This document shows positions 9,263-19,492 of a stretch of 64,000 nt of DNA, one piece after another. Made by a program: the position numbers and the translations under genes. Positions within the stretch are counted from its first letter, which is position 1. Each line of letters opens with the position of its first letter. The stretch spans positions 310,001 to 374,000 of the forward strand of contig NZ_JYKS01000015.1 in the NCBI RefSeq assembly GCF_000935045.1, given 5' to 3'. The DNA is from Pseudomonas sp. 10-1B (GTDB lineage: Bacteria > Pseudomonadota > Gammaproteobacteria > Pseudomonadales > Pseudomonadaceae). The notes under the pieces were generated by a model, which had not been told where the DNA came from, searched no databases, and worked only from the letters and a program-made list of their open reading frames with translations.

Positions 9263-10336
9263 TCAGACTTGGTTGAAGGTGGAAAATTGATGATACAACT
9301 CATCGAAAGTCACTATAGTTACATGCGCAGCCACAGCCTGCCGCTGAACCTCAAACGCTTTTAGTTTCTCCTCATCGCCACCCAAACTTTCTAAATCGCC
9401 AACAATCACATAACACCGAGGTGAAAACACCTCAAATACACTTTTACTTTTATATGCCTTAGCATAAAAAGTCTTCATTAATTCATTTTTTTGATTTATA
9501 ACCTGACTAATCGTTCCAGACAATTCGGTAGAAAGTGGAAAGGTGTTACGATAGCTTGCCCCTAGCAGTTTTGTTCCAGGCGTTTTGATCTCAAGCAGAG
9601 TTACATTATTATTTATTCCATCTATCAGAGCAAAGTCTGAACGCCTGCCTCCTTTGCCCTCAACATCTGTACTACCAACATGAAATTCGCGCTGTAAAAA
9701 TACAGCATGGCCACCTATTAGCCTTTCGAGAATGCCTTTGCGAGCAGATAGCTCTTCCTGCCAAAAGCCCTCATCACTCTCTTTATCTTTAAAAGAGTTC
9801 TTCCAAACCGAAATCGCAGAAGCTATGTCTTCTGAATAGATACCTCTTTTTATCAAAGGCACCACATCCTTCTCCAGAAGCATTGTATTAATATCGGCAA
9901 AAGCCCTAATACAAAGAGCAGCAAATTCCTTTGCCTCATCATCCAAATAGTTCTCCTGCATATACTCCTTCAACCTATTGATGCTGTTGCGTGCATCATT
10001 CCCAGTAGCTATTGCCCTCTCAAACTCGGCATCGGTTTCAAATAATTTATTCAAGCGTTCGAGATCAGGATTTTCTCCAAGAGCAGACCTTACTGTTCTC
10101 TGCTGCTCTTCCTCAATAGACTCAAGGTGTTCATTCAAACTTGCTTCCATATCCCCCTCGGGATCAAAGTGCTCCGAAAGCTTAAATGCTAGAGCATCAC
10201 TGATCTGATGTGCATCCGTTGTGGTTGCTAAACGGAGATCTCGTGCGAGTTTTAATGAGTGCATCACCTTCTCAAACTCATCGTCAGTCATACCAACTCC
10301 AGAATCTTTAAGTTCACATGCCCACACATAGGCCAT
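9263..10336 (-). CDS. sduA: Shedu anti-phage protein SduA (DUF4263)
   Basis: The last third carries the DUF4263 (Shedu) nuclease core: GGRRSDFALIDG with Asp234, then VTLLEIKTPGTKLLG with Glu249 and Lys251 of the PD-(D/E)XK site, then FPLSTELSGTISQVINQKNE, the helix with the conserved Gln. The N-terminal 200 residues are helical and acidic and probably regulate or oligomerise. SduA is a single-gene defence system that cuts nucleic acid during phage infection; the length of 357 is usual. The gene lies 143 bases downstream of hamB on the same strand, so it may share that transcript. The ATG at 10336 is in a poor ribosome-site context; M16 is an alternative start. Confidence 0.85.
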   Translation of the reverse strand: MAYVWACELKDSGVGMTDDEFEKVMHSLKLARDLRLATTTDAHQISDALAFKLSEHFDPEGDMEASLNEHLESIEEEQQRTVRSALGENPDLERLNKLFETDAEFERAIATGNDARNSINRLKEYMQENYLDDEAKEFAALCIRAFADINTMLLEKDVVPLIKRGIYSEDIASAISVWKNSFKDKESDEGFWQEELSARKGILERLIGGHAVFLQREFHVGSTDVEGKGGRRSDFALIDGINNNVTLLEIKTPGTKLLGASYRNTFPLSTELSGTISQVINQKNELMKTFYAKAYKSKSVFEVFSPRCYVIVGDLESLGGDEEKLKAFEVQRQAVAAHVTIVTFDELYHQFSTFNQV

Positions 10337-10479
10337 ACTAAATCAAGAGACCCACTATAAAATACAACCAACAGCCATGGCTAGCGGATCTGACAATCAG
10401 CTGATTTCTACAAAAAACGTAAAGAACCTCGCCTTAGAAAAGCTCTAAACGCAAAACAACAACCCCAAAAATAAACTAA

Positions 10480-13400
10480 CTAACGGACTTTCACTTCAGA
10501 GAACACCCCAGGCAACCTCGACAAAGCCTCTGAAAGCAGCTCTCTATTATCCTTAAGGATATCATAGCCCAAAGTGCTCTTCCCAATCATTACTTTTTCA
10601 AGGACCGTAGCGATATGCTTGCAAACCTCCCTATCAGAATAACCCTTACCATAAAGCCAAATGTGAAACTCGTCTGACAACCCAAGCTTAAGCTGATTCT
10701 GAAGAGCCCTAGCATTTCCCAAAATTTCCTCGCTTAGAGATTTGCCCTCGACAATATCAGCCAAGCCCCCAATCAACATCATTCCGTCATAGGAAATGGC
10801 AGAGCAAAAGTCAACAATATGCTCTTGAGTAACCGCATGAATTTTCGACTTTGCTTGAACCTTTATTTTGTTTTCTTTGGCATACGATAGAAGGTCATGA
10901 TAGCTTTCACCATTACACCAGCGCTTGGCAAGCTCTACTGCCTGCACTTGGGGCTTTATATTTGTAATAATTTTTGAGACTGAAAACTTCGATATTAAAG
11001 CCCAGCATGCATCCAGCAATTCGTTTGAAGAACTACATAGCTCAAGATCCCACTGATTGGCATCAATCCAGCCCTCGACAAACCGAAGTTGGTCCAGACC
11101 AAGCAACGTTTTTCCATAGAATGAAAATTTTTCAACAGGAATAGCACACAAACGTGCGTGAATTGTAGAAAACACCTCTAATAGACGTTCCCTCTCTTCT
11201 TCGCTCGCCAGATAATAAGCAAGCGTCTCTCTCGCCAGGCCTAAAAATGAACTTATCTCAAGTAACGACTCATCATCCTTAAGCATTGACAAAAAATAGC
11301 TTTCAATTGCATTTAATGCCAGCTCCTTGGAGTCCATCTCCTCCATGAGAGTCGTAACGTCAGTATCATTTTCATCTCCCCACAGCTCCCACTGCGCCCT
11401 TCGGCGCGTTGGATTTTTGATGAATTCGATGAGATCATCACTAGCTTGCTCAAGTGAGAACGGCCTAATAATATCCACAAGACTACTTAAGCAAGCTTCT
11501 GCATTATTAAAATCGAGCAATCCTAATGTTTTGCGCCACTTGAAACTCCCCGCCCAAGAGTAACGGTCGTCATAAATTTTGGGATCGGTGAAAATTATGC
11601 CGCCTTCCGTATGGTATCCAGACCGCCCAGCGCGCCCAATTAAATTCTGAAACTCCCTGGTAGAAATCCATTTTCCGCCTTGCATAACGCTGGATACCAG
11701 CAAGTACTTAATAGGGAGGTTTACCCCTTGCGCCAAGGTCGAAGTACAAACTACAAAATGGGCAGATTTCTTATCCATAGCCCACTCGACTGACATCCTA
11801 ATGCCATTAGGAACCGCCGAGCTATGAGGTAAAACGCCTAAGGGGATGGCTTTCGAAAAAATGTGGCCGTCAGAGAAATGCAAGTTGGAAAGGAAAGTAA
11901 TCCTTTCTAATTCACCCGCATCTGATATTGTGCTGGGCTTCGAGAGCGGGAGATTTCGGTCATAAGCGTTTACTATTGTATTGCAAAGAGACACAACGGA
12001 TCTCTTATCGCCGCAAAAGATGGCAACCGGACCTTGATGGCATAGCTTTAACCCGAGGTAACATGAAATAGATTGAGTTTCGCCTCTAGCGGGGAATACA
12101 CGATCATTTCTTTCACGCCCTTTACGGCCAAGGTTTAACTGCTGAATCACCTTAGGAACATATAGACCGCTGTCATTTTTATTATCGCGACCCAAGTAGC
12201 TTAACTGCCCCATTTCAGTGACCCAGCTTAGAAACGCAACACTCTTTATGGATGGGAGCGAATTACTGCCTTGAATATGGACTCCGGATTCGCCATTCAG
12301 CCATTCACCAATAGTTTCAGCATTAGACATCACCGCAGAAATTAAAACCTTCTGAGCAGAATCGGAAACACTCTCCTTGAGCGAAGCAATTAGCAACTCA
12401 TATGTAACCCCTCGCTTACCACTATCAAACTGATGCCCTTCATCAAAGATGAGAAGGTCTATTCTCTCCGCCAAGGATGGCTCATGTCGTAGCAGGTATA
12501 CCAGTTTCTCCGGGGTAGAGACTATTACTGTATGATCATGCGCTCCCTTGTAAGCATCCCCGAGTAAAAACTTAAGAAACTCATGCTCATCATCATCAAT
12601 ATTAGTGATATCGCGAAGCTCATTGACGTTAACAGCGTCATCTTCAAAAGTCTGAGAAAAACCTTGCGTGATCTCTCGACATAATGCTTTAAAAGGCGCA
12701 ACAACAACCGCGAGCTTAGCGCGCCCAGACAAAAAAGCACTTCTAACAATCAGTTCTGCTGATTTTGTCTTACCCGCACTAGTTGGCATCTGTATTACAG
12801 CAGATGACCCCGTCAATACACCAAGCTCACCTACAAGCCGCTGCCCCGGCCAAAATTCCTTCATAAACCTATCGTTGGCGAGAGTTTGCTTCCAGCGATC
12901 AAGGCTTAGGCCTGTATACCTTGGCAAGCAGATAAGAGATGAATTATCTATCTTCCGTTTAACAAGAGCCGTGATGGTATCAACCAAAAGAATTTCTCGG
13001 TCAGAGCCACCGAAATAAACAGCTGACCTAAAGTCAACAAGCTCTTCATTTACATCTGACAGATCAGCCTCAAAATTTATGAAAGACCTATAAATTCGCG
13101 CAACCCTGCGTATTAAATCGTTGAAGACGCCTAACGGAACCAGCTGAAAGTTACTGCTTATATCTGACTTCAATAGCCACACTAAAAGTCGTTCCAACCC
13201 GCTAGCCGTAAGCTCTTCTGGAACGTCCGATACTGTTCTCGCCAAAACCAGTGAGCTTCCTGGCATGTCAGCCAAATAGTAGGAAGCCGAGCTAAGTATT
13301 CTAAGGTATTCATCTGAGCCAGATATCAACTGAGCTGTACTCATTGACTCGAAATACTGGCCAGCCAATACCAACTGATCCTTTAGGCTGCTCCTAGCCT

Positions 13401-13590
13401 CAACGCGCTCATCATTTGGCCTCGACTCAAGTGCTGCCAATTCACCTAACACGCCGATAGTAAAGACCAAAAGCCTCTTTGGATCTTGAGGAAGGGTGAT
13501 ATGGTACTGTTCATCAATGCCAAATTCGTACTGCTTCGCTTTCGCACGAGTGATATCTAAAATAATTCTTCCGTTTGTTTCAAGCTTCAT
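10480..13590 (-). CDS. hamB: Hachiman system helicase HamB
   Basis: This is a superfamily 2 DNA helicase of about 1036 residues. Visible motifs are Walker A QMPTSAGKTKSAE (about residues 267-279), motif II DEGH (about 383-386), motif III SAVMSN, and motif VI NLIGRAGRSGYH. In Hachiman, HamB senses aberrant DNA and restrains or releases the HamA nuclease. I place the start at the ATG at 13590 (MKLETNGR), which has GGAG eight bases upstream and lies 11 bases inside the end of hamA; the in-frame ATG at 13614 lacks a ribosome site. The overlap implies coupled translation. Codon use is AT-rich, unlike the core chromosome. The identification rests on helicase motifs plus adjacency to a HamA-like gene. 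Confidence 0.82.
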   Translation of the reverse strand: MKLETNGRIILDITRAKAKQYEFGIDEQYHITLPQDPKRLLVFTIGVLGELAALESRPNDERVEARSSLKDQLVLAGQYFESMSTAQLISGSDEYLRILSSASYYLADMPGSSLVLARTVSDVPEELTASGLERLLVWLLKSDISSNFQLVPLGVFNDLIRRVARIYRSFINFEADLSDVNEELVDFRSAVYFGGSDREILLVDTITALVKRKIDNSSLICLPRYTGLSLDRWKQTLANDRFMKEFWPGQRLVGELGVLTGSSAVIQMPTSAGKTKSAELIVRSAFLSGRAKLAVVVAPFKALCREITQGFSQTFEDDAVNVNELRDITNIDDDEHEFLKFLLGDAYKGAHDHTVIVSTPEKLVYLLRHEPSLAERIDLLIFDEGHQFDSGKRGVTYELLIASLKESVSDSAQKVLISAVMSNAETIGEWLNGESGVHIQGSNSLPSIKSVAFLSWVTEMGQLSYLGRDNKNDSGLYVPKVIQQLNLGRKGRERNDRVFPARGETQSISCYLGLKLCHQGPVAIFCGDKRSVVSLCNTIVNAYDRNLPLSKPSTISDAGELERITFLSNLHFSDGHIFSKAIPLGVLPHSSAVPNGIRMSVEWAMDKKSAHFVVCTSTLAQGVNLPIKYLLVSSVMQGGKWISTREFQNLIGRAGRSGYHTEGGIIFTDPKIYDDRYSWAGSFKWRKTLGLLDFNNAEACLSSLVDIIRPFSLEQASDDLIEFIKNPTRRRAQWELWGDENDTDVTTLMEEMDSKELALNAIESYFLSMLKDDESLLEISSFLGLARETLAYYLASEEERERLLEVFSTIHARLCAIPVEKFSFYGKTLLGLDQLRFVEGWIDANQWDLELCSSSNELLDACWALISKFSVSKIITNIKPQVQAVELAKRWCNGESYHDLLSYAKENKIKVQAKSKIHAVTQEHIVDFCSAISYDGMMLIGGLADIVEGKSLSEEILGNARALQNQLKLGLSDEFHIWLYGKGYSDREVCKHIATVLEKVMIGKSTLGYDILKDNRELLSEALSRLPGVFSEVKVR

Positions 13591-14392
13591 CTGCGGCTCT
13601 CCGATAAAGCTCATGCACCAGCGTCATCAAGTGGGTGCCACCTACTACAACTAGCTCAAGAGCATCTGCACTCGGATGCTCTACAGTCGTAGACGCTTTT
13701 ATAATGTCCTCATGCATCGATGATGCGGTGAATACAGCCGCGGCGCCGTAAGAGCGCTTACAAGGATGATCTGCCTCACGCTGGAATCTATCAACGACTT
13801 GGATCCCATCAAAGTCCTTTCTGTCGTAGAGCCTCTGGCGCATTGCGTTCAGTGACTCAGCAAGACGCACTTCATCTTTCCCTGAGTGATCTATTGCAGT
13901 TTGAAGTACGTTTACTTTCTGATTTTCGCTGGCCTTCGCTTTAACCTCGAAAACCAACAATTCATCCGTATCACTTATCACATTCGGTTGCTTTTTGAAG
14001 GCAATTACGTCAGACCCTTTTGCGGACTCATCCGTAACGATTTTACGATCATAACGTGTACGTGGAACATTATAATTCCGAATATACTCCAGGTAATCAG
14101 CGATCAGTATCTCTGCAAAATCGCCCGCTCGCACACTCGGTCCAGGCTTCTTCTTTTCATCTGGAAATCTTTCCGTCAACAAGTATTCAGAATTAGACTT
14201 TGACGGATTTTTCAGGTACGGCAATTCATCATCCAAGCAGTAATGGTTTCGGAAGTGCTTTGCCCATGCAGACATTACAGCAGTATCCATAGCATCATGC
14301 TTAAAAGTGTAAACGGTAATAGGCCGTCCGCAGGATGATGTAAACGTACTCGTTTTTTCCAGCCATTCGAGATGAGGCACTTCCGATGACAT
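13580..14392 (-). CDS. hamA: Hachiman system nuclease HamA (DUF1837)
   Basis: The protein shows a PD-(D/E)XK arrangement of the DUF1837 type: SVRAGDFAEILIADYLE with an early Glu, then AKGSDVIAFK with the Asp, then ELLVFEVKAKAS with E-x-K. HamA is the effector nuclease of Hachiman, held in check by HamB until phage DNA is met. I choose the ATG at 14392 (MSSEVPHLEW, 270 residues) because GGGAAG lies four bases upstream; the longer frame back to 14545 adds a hydrophobic, unlikely N-terminus without a ribosome site. The gene overlaps hamB by 11 bases. The C-terminus (ELVVVGGTHLMTLVHELYR) is intact. Confidence 0.82.
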   Translation of the reverse strand: MSSEVPHLEWLEKTSTFTSSCGRPITVYTFKHDAMDTAVMSAWAKHFRNHYCLDDELPYLKNPSKSNSEYLLTERFPDEKKKPGPSVRAGDFAEILIADYLEYIRNYNVPRTRYDRKIVTDESAKGSDVIAFKKQPNVISDTDELLVFEVKAKASENQKVNVLQTAIDHSGKDEVRLAESLNAMRQRLYDRKDFDGIQVVDRFQREADHPCKRSYGAAAVFTASSMHEDIIKASTTVEHPSADALELVVVGGTHLMTLVHELYRRAADEA

Positions 14393-14727
14393 AACACTTC
14401 CCAAATGTCCATTAACGGATACTGGGTGTTTTAGCAGAAACTCCCACTGCATGCCTAGGCCGACAACGCAATACCGCAGTGTATAGCGCTGAAAAAGGAG
14501 ACCTGGCCGAACCAGCAGCTCAAAAAGACAATAAATTGACGCCAACGCAGTAACTTAGGTATGGGGACTGACCGCTTGGTTCTTCGGCCACGGCAAACGA
14601 TGTTGGTTAAGTCGACCTGCACGCGTGGTTATTCTCGCCTATCTAGTAAAACCCTAGCCTAGGCCCACGAATTTAACGGTGGCAGTCGACCTCAGCTTCC
14701 TAGTAGCATCATGAATCCACTAAGTCA

Positions 14728-15354
14728 TCAACGACTGGATTGGATCTCTCCCGTTTGCCAAAGGCCGTAAAACTCGAAGCCTGGCAGAGATTTTTTTAGG
14801 TACCGCAGTACATCCTGCTCATGAGCCATGACGGCTTGGGAGTGCGCCGTTTGTAGCTCTGACAGCGACGGCACGCGCCCAAGCCTTTGATCGTCGATCA
14901 ACCCAAGTAAATACGCCCGGATCGAAGCTGAGTGCTTCTTAGGATGCAACCGATCGAAAACACTTTGTCTAACCAAAAATGACGGGAAAGCGCGCTGGTA
15001 TGCAGCAACCAATGCGTCGAAGCGACCGTCATTGACCTCCATGCCTACGAAGTTTTTTACCGCTTTAGAGGTAGCTTTTCTCACATCTCGCAGCGCTTGC
15101 TCGCCCTCCCATCCCCGATTCATCTCGCGTTCGCTTTCCTCCTCCAGCATTGCTTCAAGCTGATCGAGTTGCACCATAACGTCTTCCGCAGCAGTAATAA
15201 GAGCTTGGTCGCTGTGCCTGACTGCGATCTCGCGCGCGAAGCTCGCGGCGCCGCGGAGCCCCTCAGCAAGTGCATAAAAAAGCTGTGGCTTCTCTTGAAG
15301 CATGCTGAGCTGCTCAAGCAGTACCTCGATCATGGTTCCCAATGGGCTCTTCAT
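14728..15354 (-). CDS. Hypothetical helical protein, 208 aa
   Basis: No family is recognised. The protein is soluble and largely alpha-helical, with a probable coiled coil at residues about 45-85 (ITAAEDVMVQLDQLEAMLEE followed by a charged run). The start ATG at 15354 has AAGGGA eight bases upstream; a GTG directly before it is the alternative. It lies on the same strand as, and 136 bases downstream of, the 167-aa gene, so it may be the last gene of that operon or independent. No metal or nucleotide motifs are visible. Confidence 0.6.
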   Translation of the reverse strand: MKSPLGTMIEVLLEQLSMLQEKPQLFYALAEGLRGAASFAREIAVRHSDQALITAAEDVMVQLDQLEAMLEEESEREMNRGWEGEQALRDVRKATSKAVKNFVGMEVNDGRFDALVAAYQRAFPSFLVRQSVFDRLHPKKHSASIRAYLLGLIDDQRLGRVPSLSELQTAHSQAVMAHEQDVLRYLKKSLPGFEFYGLWQTGEIQSSR

Positions 15355-15489
15355 CACAGCATCCCTTGATATATGAGTCGCAAAGACGGTACCACACCGC
15401 GCATACGACGCAGCTACTGAGGCGGTAGGCTAACCCGCTTTCCAGCGAGCAAGGCTTATCGCAGTCAGCATTATCGCCATAATCAAATA

Positions 15490-15993
15490 CTACAAGTCAT
15501 CCGCATAATACCCCCACTCCTCGACCAACTCGTCTACTGCCAACGATATTCTTGACTCAGCCCTCAGCTCCATCGGGGAGAAGCTGAGGGCCACAGCTAC
15601 CGCCATGGCGAATGGGCCCAGTTCTGAAGGCGTAAATGGCCATACCTGAACATTCATCACTGCCTTATCAAAGGGCTCGCACCACTCAACTTTCTCAACA
15701 AAATCATTTATTTCAAGCCAGTCTTGCATAGAGATCGCATATGTTTTCCGATAACCATCCGCGATCATCGTATGCTGACTTAGATAGGATTCACCAGCAA
15801 TCACAAGTCCAGGATGGCTAAAGCACCGAGCACTGAACGACATCAATCTCGGAGATGAAACCACGCTCCGCACCCGCTGAAAATCAACCTTGCCTCGTTG
15901 GAACTCCCAATCGAACCTCTTACGGAGAAAGCTCTCAAGCTCAGGATGGTTAGCCATTACGATATGAGAGTGATAAAGGGCTTTGAGCTTCAC
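15490..15993 (-). CDS. Hypothetical protein, 167 aa, coupled to the DUF2384 protein
   Basis: No family is recognised. The GTG start overlaps the TGA of the upstream gene (GTGA), a sign of translational coupling; an ATG at residue 13 is an alternative. The sequence is mixed alpha/beta with an acidic C-terminus (VDELVEEWGYYADDL). It does not show the Arg-Glu-Ser pattern of RES toxins, which are the usual partners of ParS/MbcA-type proteins. Position suggests it is the functional partner of the DUF2384 protein, but this is inference from gene order only. Confidence 0.6.
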   Translation of the reverse strand: MKLKALYHSHIVMANHPELESFLRKRFDWEFQRGKVDFQRVRSVVSSPRLMSFSARCFSHPGLVIAGESYLSQHTMIADGYRKTYAISMQDWLEINDFVEKVEWCEPFDKAVMNVQVWPFTPSELGPFAMAVAVALSFSPMELRAESRISLAVDELVEEWGYYADDL

Positions 15994-16577
15994 TGCGCTA
16001 CCCCGTTCTCCAACCTTCGGATCAACGTGTAGACCTTCTCACACCCTTCAGTCGAAGCGAGCAGCTCAGACGGGCGCCGGCCACCGAGCCCTAGACACTC
16101 CTGGTTGGTCCATCTCACAGAGTTACCCTTGAAAAACCAGAGCAGGAGCGCCACGCATTTCGCGTAGCTATCTATGTAGCCCTGCTTACTACTGAGAACT
16201 GAGTCAAGCTCATCCACTTCTCGGTGCAAATGGCAACGAGCGCGAAGCCATCCTTGGTGCTCAGTTACGCTACCCTGAGCCCCACATACCTCGCAAATGC
16301 CCGCAGAAACCAATTCGGCAATATCGAGAAGGCGATCGACCACATCATCGCCACCTCGGTGATACACACGCAATAGCCCAAATTTTTCTTTGACCTGAGT
16401 GATCTCAACGTTCAATCGCTCCAGCTCGGCGTAACGCTCCACAAGTTGTAGGTTGGCTGAAATTAGATCAAACCATCCATTCGTACATTCAAAAGTAAAA
16501 CCGTCCTGGGCGCTGCGCTGATCTCCGAAAAGGCTCGAATACCTGGATACGAGCCCTAGTTCCAATGGTCTGTACAT
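15990..16577 (-). CDS. Zinc-ribbon-like protein with MbcA/ParS-type (DUF2384) C-terminus
   Basis: Two parts are visible. The N-terminal 120 residues follow a pattern known from uncharacterised small proteins: GWFDLI, then TQVKEKFGLLRVY, then ICEVCGAQG and ARCHLHR, giving C-x2-C and C-x-H pairs that could bind zinc. The C-terminal 45 residues (RWTNQECLGLGGRRPSELL, then STEGCEKVYTLIRRLENGV) match the DUF2384 domain by which MbcA/ParS/Xre antitoxins bind RES toxins. The DNA-binding N-terminus usual for such antitoxins is missing and replaced by the ribbon domain. I take ATG 16577, sharing one base with the previous stop (TGATG), over the GTG at 16598. Confidence 0.65.
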   Translation of the reverse strand: MYRPLELGLVSRYSSLFGDQRSAQDGFTFECTNGWFDLISANLQLVERYAELERLNVEITQVKEKFGLLRVYHRGGDDVVDRLLDIAELVSAGICEVCGAQGSVTEHQGWLRARCHLHREVDELDSVLSSKQGYIDSYAKCVALLLWFFKGNSVRWTNQECLGLGGRRPSELLASTEGCEKVYTLIRRLENGVAQ

Positions 16578-16981
16578 CAGCTCTCGCCCTTGGGCCACAT
16601 GGTTTTTGCCGGAGCCTCGGAAAACTCTTCTGGATAAATTTCACCGCTGCAAAGCTCGTATACGAACTTCATCCCACAGCAACGGATTGCCTTCAGGTCC
16701 TGCATGAGCCAAGTTCCGCTGCCATTCATCCATGGTGGCGATACCAACTGAATGCTCTTAATGAAAGCCTCAGGAGCATCTCTCGTCGCCAAGCTCAATA
16801 CGTAGGGAGCGAGCGGGATCATCAACTGCTGATGATTGACCACCTCCTCATCAGAAAGCTCATACGTGACGTAGAACCATTCATGGTTCGAGGTCAGGGA
16901 AACGTAGGCCCATCGGTGCGCTCCTTCCTCTGGGGCGAAATACAGATCTTGCACGCGGCCTTGGTCATTGGTTTCGAACAT
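16577..16981 (-). CDS. Hypothetical protein, 134 aa, first gene of the leftward operon
   Basis: No family is recognised. The protein is mixed alpha/beta, rich in aromatic residues (HRWAYVSLTSNHEWFYVTYE), with three cysteines (CCGMKFVYELC). The start ATG 16981 is preceded by GAGGA nine bases upstream; several earlier in-frame ATGs up to 17026 lack such a site. The stop overlaps the start of the DUF2384 gene. It faces the XRE gene across a 190-base divergent region with a promoter and a perfect palindrome, so it is the promoter-proximal member of the operon. Confidence 0.55.
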   Translation of the reverse strand: MFETNDQGRVQDLYFAPEEGAHRWAYVSLTSNHEWFYVTYELSDEEVVNHQQLMIPLAPYVLSLATRDAPEAFIKSIQLVSPPWMNGSGTWLMQDLKAIRCCGMKFVYELCSGEIYPEEFSEAPAKTMWPKGES

Positions 16982-17104
16982 ATTATTACCCATCCTCATG
17001 GAGGAACTGACTCGCCCCACACGCATGGCGACCTACCGCCATCATCGTAAGGAGCATGGAGAGGATCAAAAAGCACCAAAAATTGGCTAAAAAACCACCT
17101 AACC

Positions 17105-17118
17105 GGAAGTATACTTCC
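17105..17118. promoter_or_regulatory. Perfect 14-bp palindrome, likely XRE operator
   Basis: GGAAGTATACTTCC is exactly self-complementary and sits between the divergent XRE gene and the leftward operon, overlapping the -10 element of the leftward promoter. A dyad of this length centred in a divergent region beside an HTH gene is typical of a repressor operator. Binding is not shown. Confidence 0.65.
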
Positions 17119-17137
17119 TGTTCCTTTGCTGGCGCAA
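17108..17137 (-). promoter_or_regulatory. Candidate sigma-70 promoter of the leftward operon
   Basis: On the minus strand TTGCGC (17137-17132) and TATACT (17113-17108) are separated by 18 bases. Transcription would start near 17100 and leave a leader of about 120 bases before ATG 16981. The -10 box lies inside the palindrome, so repressor binding would block it. Confidence 0.45.
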
Positions 17138-17168
17138 CGTGTTGAATACTCGCTTTTGAGCGTTGCGT

Positions 17169-17459
17169 ATGGACTACAATGAAGCTTTTGGGAGCGTTTT
17201 TCGCTCAATCCGTCTGCATCGAGGCCTCACTCAGGAAGCTTTTCAGTCCGTAGCTTCCGAGCGTTACATTCGTAACATTGAGAAAGGAGAGTATTCCGCG
17301 TCCATCGCATTGGTGCGTGATCTGTGTGATGTGCTGCGCGTCAGCCCAATAACATTGATGGCAATTGTTGAGGCGAAACATACAGGCAAAGGTACTGAAG
17401 CATTGATGAAGACAGCTATTACAGAGCTAAAAAATATCAAGAAAACACCAGACCTATAA
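17169..17459 (+). CDS. XRE-family helix-turn-helix regulator, 96 aa
   Basis: A Cro/CI-type HTH spans residues about 8-65: FGSVFRSIRLHRGLTQEAFQ, then SVASERYIRNIEKGEYSASI and ALVRDLCDVLRVSPITLM. A short C-terminal helix follows. It is likely a DNA-binding repressor acting on the palindrome at 17105-17118, controlling itself and the divergent operon. I use ATG 17169; the TTG two codons earlier is in frame but less likely. It is single-domain, without a sensor or peptidase part. Downstream is a gene-poor AT-rich gap. Confidence 0.85.
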   Translation: MDYNEAFGSVFRSIRLHRGLTQEAFQSVASERYIRNIEKGEYSASIALVRDLCDVLRVSPITLMAIVEAKHTGKGTEALMKTAITELKNIKKTPDL

Positions 17460-18999
<1,540 letters not shown>

Positions 19000-19009
19000 T
19001 CGCTTCCCC

Positions 19010-19340
19010 TCAGGGCCGGTGCGCCGGCTCCGGGGGCCTCACGGCCCTGCCCTCGCCGGCGCGCACCCTGAGCCACACATAGCACAGCACCGCGCCGGCA
19101 TTGGCGGGGAACAGCTTCAGCAGGCTGGCCACGCAATTGGCCCCCATCAGGCCGGTCACACTCACATACAGCACCACCAGCCCGACGATATCGCCCAGGC
19201 CCAGCATCCACAGCGGGCCGACACGACCAGGCGGGCATTGAGCAGGGTCATGACGATCACCCCACCGTTGTTCAGAGCGAACAACCAGCCATAGGCGTGC
19301 GTCGAGACACCGAAGTACTCGATATAGGCGTACGGTGAGG
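19010..19340 (-). pseudogene. Bcr/CflA-type MFS drug transporter, C-terminal fragment with frameshift
   Basis: On the minus strand the sequence reads YAYIEYFGVSTHAYGWLFAL, then NNGGVIVMTLLNARLV, then, after a change of frame near 19225, GRVGPLWMLGLGDIVGLVVL and GLMGANCVASLLKLFPANAG. This is the last third of a Bcr/CflA multidrug permease with the terminal helix replaced (WLRVRAGEGRAV). The first two thirds are absent. With a frameshift and two missing ends it is a relic. It overlaps no intact gene and converges on the asparaginase remnant. Confidence 0.65.
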
Positions 19341-19342
19341 CC

Positions 19343-19492
19343 ATGCGCCTGCTCCCGGAAATCCAGGCCGGCACCTTGTGGGTGAACATGCACACGTTGC
19401 TCGACCCGGCAGTGCCTTTTGGCGGCATCAAGGCCTCCGGTATCGGCCGCGAGTTCGGCTCGGCCTTCATCGATGACTTCACCGAGCGATGA
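19343..19492 (+). pseudogene. Aldehyde dehydrogenase C-terminal fragment
   Basis: About 49 codons read RLLPEIQAGTLWVNMHTLLD, then PAVPFGGIKASGIGREFGSA and FIDDFTER before TGA. This is the C-terminus of an NAD(P)-dependent aldehyde dehydrogenase: the WVN strand, the PFGG(I/M)KxSGIGRE loop and the terminal oligomerisation strand. The catalytic Cys/Glu domains are lost; the upstream frame closes at about 19328. Confidence 0.75.

Noticed and set aside
7326..14580. TGACCGCTTGGT present at both 7326 and about 14568, as direct repeats bounding a defence module
   Set aside because: A 12-base match is expected many times by chance in 64 kb, and the flanking bases do not agree.
15490..15993. 167-aa protein as a RES-domain toxin
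   Set aside because: The conserved Arg, Glu and Ser positions of RES domains could not be found.
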